Source: Diphasiastrum complanatum
Lineage: Eukaryota > Streptophyta > Lycopodiopsida > Lycopodiales > Lycopodiaceae
Direction of reading: 5' to 3'
Assembly (NCBI GenBank): GCA_029204225.1
Contig: CM055097.1
Span: 30,473,785 to 30,537,784, forward strand
DNA length: 64,000 nucleotides
A model generated the notes under the pieces. That model was not told the origin of the DNA, did not search any database, and saw only the letters and a program-made list of their open reading frames with translations. Shown piece by piece: positions 60,513 through 64,000 of the stretch. Both the position numbers and the translations under genes were made by a program. Each line of letters starts with the position of its first letter. Position 1 is the first letter of the stretch.

Positions 60513-62362
60513 CGATTCATGTCGCAAATTGCGGCGGGTATTGTTGTGGTTGCCACGGATGCCAACAGAGTCAAGTCTTTCGCAAAGAGCGTCGATTGTC
60601 TCATTGTCGGATTGGGAGAGTGTATATACTCCCGCTGGTATGCTTGTAATGCCCGGTGGAAATCCATTGATATGTCCCAAGTGTAAGGTTGATGGATGAT
60701 TGGCCAATTTGGCGTATGCATCGTAATTTTGTCCATGGCCAATCCCAAATCCTTTCACCTATTTCTTCGTGGCATCGGTACATAATATGGATCTATGCGC
60801 AATTGGCGAGGGCTGGCCACATAACTCCTGATAGATTCGGGAGTTTTCTCAAAAATGGTAACTCTCCAAGCTGGCTACTCTCCCAATGTAGGTATTTTAT
60901 CCAATTCTTTGCCGACCTCTATTTCAGAGGTCTTAAACTTAAGGACCCAACCACCATGTGAGGACTCATGTGGATGTTGCACTAAAAAACTCTGAATCTG
61001 GTCCTTGACGCTGATTGGTCTTCTAAATAATGGTGTGGTCCTTTTTGAAGATGGACCCACTTGCACTACCTGTGGAACTGGCTGTTGTGCTTCAATTCCT
61101 GGAGCTCCACCCTACATGAATCTTCAACACCAGCAGTAGTATCATAGAATTGTTCCAATCCTCTTCTAGGGGATTGGAGTTCAAAGGGCGCAAGGCTCTG
61201 TGGCATTTCAAAAACTTCGGAGGCCCCAAGGGGGTCGGAATCATCGAACATATCCATGAAATACTGCGTATTTGGAGAAGCAGCTTATGTGTGTGGGGGT
61301 GAGGCAGCCTGGGCAGCTATGATGGGAATGGTATCCCCAATGGTCACAGACTATCCTTGAGTGGAAGCAGAGGCGAGGGAAGCATCAGAGGTGGGGGGAT
61401 ATGAAGTTCAGTGCGAGTAGCAGTAGGGGGTGGAAGCGGAGCTGACGATGTATGCCTAGTACGACGTCGTGACGCGGAAGGCGAGTCAGGAATGATGATC
61501 TTACTGCATGGATGACGTCAACTATGTGAACTGGAGACCTAGTGAGATGACTCGGCTGGTGCTTCTTCATAAATTGAAAGCACAAAATCCAGACGAAATC
61601 CATGGATTTTGTTTTCAAGGTGTGAGGCCGCTAGGAGAGATAACAAGGGCCCAATAGCAAACTGCTGCTTGGTATTGCTCTTAATGGCTCGTTTGAGCTC
61701 ACCAGAAACAGTCTTGAAGCAATTATATGGTTTGAGAGGGGCCTTGGCTATCTTGACATATGACTCAACGATCCTATGTAAGTTCTGAGAAGTAATACGG
61801 TCTTTTTTGAGGTTGCCAACCATCAGAAAATTATTAAGGTCAATGTAAAGCTTAATAGCCTGTTTGGCTTGCTTATGGTTTGGCGAGGCTTGGTACCAGA
61901 TGCTATCCCTATGGTAGCAAGGGCAGCCTCAGTCACGCTCACCTTGTGTGTGGCTCCTTGGAAAGTAATATAAAACTTGGATTTCTCCTCCTTCCAAGTA
62001 CTAAAGGCAAGAGTGATAAAATCCATGTTAATTCTCCCTGAAAAGACTCTCTCATGAATACCTATTGCAGTAAGCAGAGGCTCCGCAAGGGTCATCCACT
62101 GAGTGACCATGCTTGTGCTAGGAAGTATCATGATATCCGTTGTAGATCGAACATCACGATGAATAGTATAACGAGGCGACTGGGATGTATCTGTGGAAGA
62201 CATGATGATCGGAAATGAAAAGTAATATGCACGAGTGAATAACAAAAAATAGTTCAAAAGGTTTGGAAGGCTTTGGTCACTCAAAATATTGGCAAGAGCC
62301 TCGCTAGCACGTGAGGAATGAATCGAATTTAGCCAACTTATAGGTGAATTTGGAGGGTCCAT
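60513..62362 (-). pseudogene. Second retroelement accessory ORF, post-pol position
   Basis: ATG at 62362 (MDPPNSPISWL) or more likely the internal MSSTDTSQSPRY (about 62203). Segments ITLAFSTWKEEKSKFYITF and VSVTEAALATIGIASG parallel VRNQEIVITEGFYYRALGLP of the ORF at 51444-54034, so the two are probably distant members of one family. Further frames give KIAKAPLKPYNCFKTVSGEL, FAIGPLLSLLAASHLEN, a Ser/Glu-rich linker, then EWPAWRVTIFEKTPESIRSY and GFGIGHGQNYDAYAK to about 60513. Frameshifts near 61820, 61540, 61060 and 60760. It lies downstream of integrase (63031-63445) on the same strand. Function unknown. Confidence 0.5.
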
Positions 62363-63030
62363 TACACTGAATACTAGTTTGGCTAATCAATTCTGAACAA
62401 AAATTTGTAGGCATGTACAGTACTGTGAAAATAGGCTAAAAAAATCTTGGCGAAGGTTTCTGAGGCTCTAAACCTATCCGGCAAACGTTTTTTAGGGGTT
62501 GGCGAAGGATGAACCTTCGCCCAAGAGGGTCCTTCGCCCAAGTACTGTCATAAATGCAATTTTTCAAGATCTGAAGCTATGGCCAACCTAATTTTGACAT
62601 TTTAAGACCATCTAGCATGTCAACGAAGGTTCCTAAGGAGAGTAAGGTGTTCGGCAAAGGTTCTCAAAATGGCATATTGCTGATCATTCGCCTAACTCAA
62701 AAAAGGTACTGTTTTTGGAAAAGAACCTTCGCCCAACTCAGTATAGATATATCTGAAGTGGAAGTATAGTCTGAAAGCTCAGCAAAGGTTTATGATACTG
62801 TATAGGCAACATATGATCGAAACAGTGATTTTATAAGTCATTTTTCATCAAAAATATTGTCCTTCCTTTTTCCATGTTGATGACTTTTCTGACTTTTGCT
62901 CATCAGTCTTTTCTCGGTTTTTTTTTTGTTTTGTTTTTACTATCAAATCCAAACAAAAACTTAACAATTAAATATTAAAAACAAAAAATTGAAAAACAAA
63001 TAAAATTAAAAATCAATTAGATCATGCTTG
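62363..63030 (-). promoter_or_regulatory. Spacer between pol and accessory ORF with repeated motif
   Basis: About ten copies of GGCRAAGGTTY in either orientation at 62446, 62478, 62499, 62512, 62531, 62622, 62651, 62684, 62723 and 62779. GGCGAAGG (62501) and CCTTCGCC (62514) form an 8-bp hairpin with a 5-nt loop. The motif is the same as in the gypsy E leader. Confidence 0.6.
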
Positions 63031-63445
63031 CTAAACTGGCGGAGCAGGCTGCCAAAACTTGCGTAATCGGCTACCATTCATCGGAGTATCAAATCGTTTT
63101 CCATCCAAGTGTTCAAGAATTATTGTGCCATAGTTCAGAATTTCCTTTACTTTATACGGGCCTTCACTGATAAACTTCAATTTTTTCTTGATCAGCTTGG
63201 TTTTGTACATTAGTCCAAGATCTCCTGCTTTCAGATCTTTTTTGTGCAATCGATGATCGTGCCATGCCTTTTGGCGGGCTTTCTCTGCTGCTAATGCATG
63301 AACTACCATCAATCGTGTTTCACATAATTTGTGCAATGCTTCATGACGGAGTTCTAAAGACTTATCATCATTTAACCATTTTGTTGCCGCTATCGTAAAG
63401 ATGGGATTAAAAATTCAATCGGCATGACAACATCTTGACCATAAA
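63031..63445 (-). pseudogene. Gypsy integrase C-terminal region fused to the LTR/PBS
   Basis: From 63445 it reads FVVYGQDVVMPIEFLIPSL, then after a shift KLCETRLMVVHALAAEKARQ, HDHRLHKKDLKAGDLGLMYK, GPYKVKEIL and RLRKFWQPAPPV to the stop at 63031. The same order occurs at 33880-34087 plus 39280-39410. Upstream, only about 20 bp separate it from the primer site, so gag, protease, RT and the integrase core are deleted. Confidence 0.83.
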
Positions 63446-63481
63446 CAACAAACATGCTGCAAACTGAAAAATTGGCATAGC

Positions 63482-63499
63482 TCCCCGACATCGACGCCA
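63482..63499 (-). other. Degenerate tRNA-Asp primer-binding site
   Basis: Minus strand TGGCGTCGATGTCGGGGA resembles TGGCGCCGTTGCCGGGGA with three mismatches, in the same place relative to the LTR as at 23851-23868. Confidence 0.8.
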
Positions 63500-63503
63500 A
63501 AAT

Positions 63504-64000
63504 TGTAGTGGGTTTCTTTCCTTGCCTAACCTCAATCCAAGATCTAATCAATCTAGCATCAAAGAGATGAAGTTAGTTGTCACGCATAGATTTGTTCCCA
63601 TGAGAGTGATAGTATAGTTCAGATTTCAGCATGAATGGAAGATTCACATCTAACTCTAACATCCATTCACACTACATCCACTAACACTAGATCCACAACA
63701 AGATAGCTTACTCTTTCGCTCTCTCCCTTTCTTCCTCATAAAAAGTATAATAATATGCAATCCCAATAACAATCAAATCCAACAATTAGCAAAACACAAA
63801 TAAGCATGAGAGATAGAGGAAAAGTGATAGAGAGCAAAGACATTCCACATCCACTTCACAAGAGAACCAATTTGCTTGTATTGAAGAAAAGATGGAACAT
63901 GTGTAGGAACTCGAGTTGGTTCCTTCTTATATAGAGAGGAGGACCCTGGCCTCTGAATCCTATTGGTCCATTTCTGTCTCCCTAATTATTCAAATTTAAA
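63504..64000 (-). repeat. LTR, gypsy family E, running off the window
   Basis: Collinear with 23873-24403, for example CCACTACA at the end, TCTAGCATCAAAGAGA, CATCTAACTCTAACATCC and CTGAATCCTATTGGTCCATT. It is the 5' LTR of the deleted element at 60513-63499; the remainder lies beyond 64000. Confidence 0.87.

Overview
The window is repeat-rich plant nuclear DNA, probably from a species with a large genome. Long tracts of Ty1/copia and Ty3/gypsy LTR retrotransposons and CACTA (En/Spm) transposons are truncated, nested and interrupted by stops. The copia primer-binding sites match plant initiator tRNA-Met (TGGTATCAGAGC). The gypsy sites match the 3' end of plant tRNA-Asp, as in the Athila/Tat side of Ty3/gypsy. 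I see no host gene, rRNA, tRNA or CRISPR array. A seed plant is very likely; a conifer or similar large-genome lineage is only a guess.

Layout. 1-1.16 kb: antisense gypsy RT/RNase H remnant. 1.16-1.64 kb: cluster of G-box-like inverted repeats. 2.3-3.7 kb: antisense CACTA TNP2 remnant. 3.7-7.0 kb: copia A, 5'-truncated, with an intact 3' LTR and a foreign block where its RT should be. 7.0-7.13 kb: antisense LTR fragment of the C family. 7.13-9.5 kb: copia B (LTR, PBS, gag, protease start). 9.5-10.8 kb: decayed coiled-coil ORF and repeats. 10.84-16.19 kb: copia C, the most complete coding copy. 16.2-20.7 kb: gypsy-type LTR and leader joined to copia K gag-pol. 21.1-24.6 kb: antisense gypsy E (LTR, tRNA-Asp PBS, leader, gag). 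26.4-28.5 kb: gypsy F LTR, leader and gag. 28.8-32.0 kb: copia remnants N and G. 32.3-39.4 kb: gypsy pol split by copia D, a 5.19 kb insertion with both LTRs and a GATCT target duplication. 40.4-42.7 kb: gypsy M. 42.7-43.8 kb: antisense CACTA remnant. 44.6-47.7 kb: antisense copia L, whose gag is interrupted by a solo LTR of family B. 47.8-50.6 kb: copia I containing antisense copia H. 51.4-54.0 kb: large antisense accessory ORF of a retroelement. 54.4-54.9 kb: compound microsatellite. 55.3-60.5 kb: CACTA element with divergent TNP2 and TNP1-like genes and a subterminal repeat array. 60.5-64 kb: antisense gypsy with accessory ORF, integrase end, PBS and LTR of family E.

How the parts relate. 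Each autonomous unit once encoded its own mobility: gag, protease, integrase, RT and RNase H for copia; gag-pol plus a post-pol accessory ORF for the gypsy group; TNP2 transposase plus a TNP1-like DNA-binding protein for CACTA. All coding copies seen here carry stops, frameshifts or deletions. The features most worth following are cis motif arrays in LTRs and leaders, unusual LTR termini on element D, foreign sequence inside copia A, the post-pol accessory ORF family, and the head-to-head CACTA gene pair.
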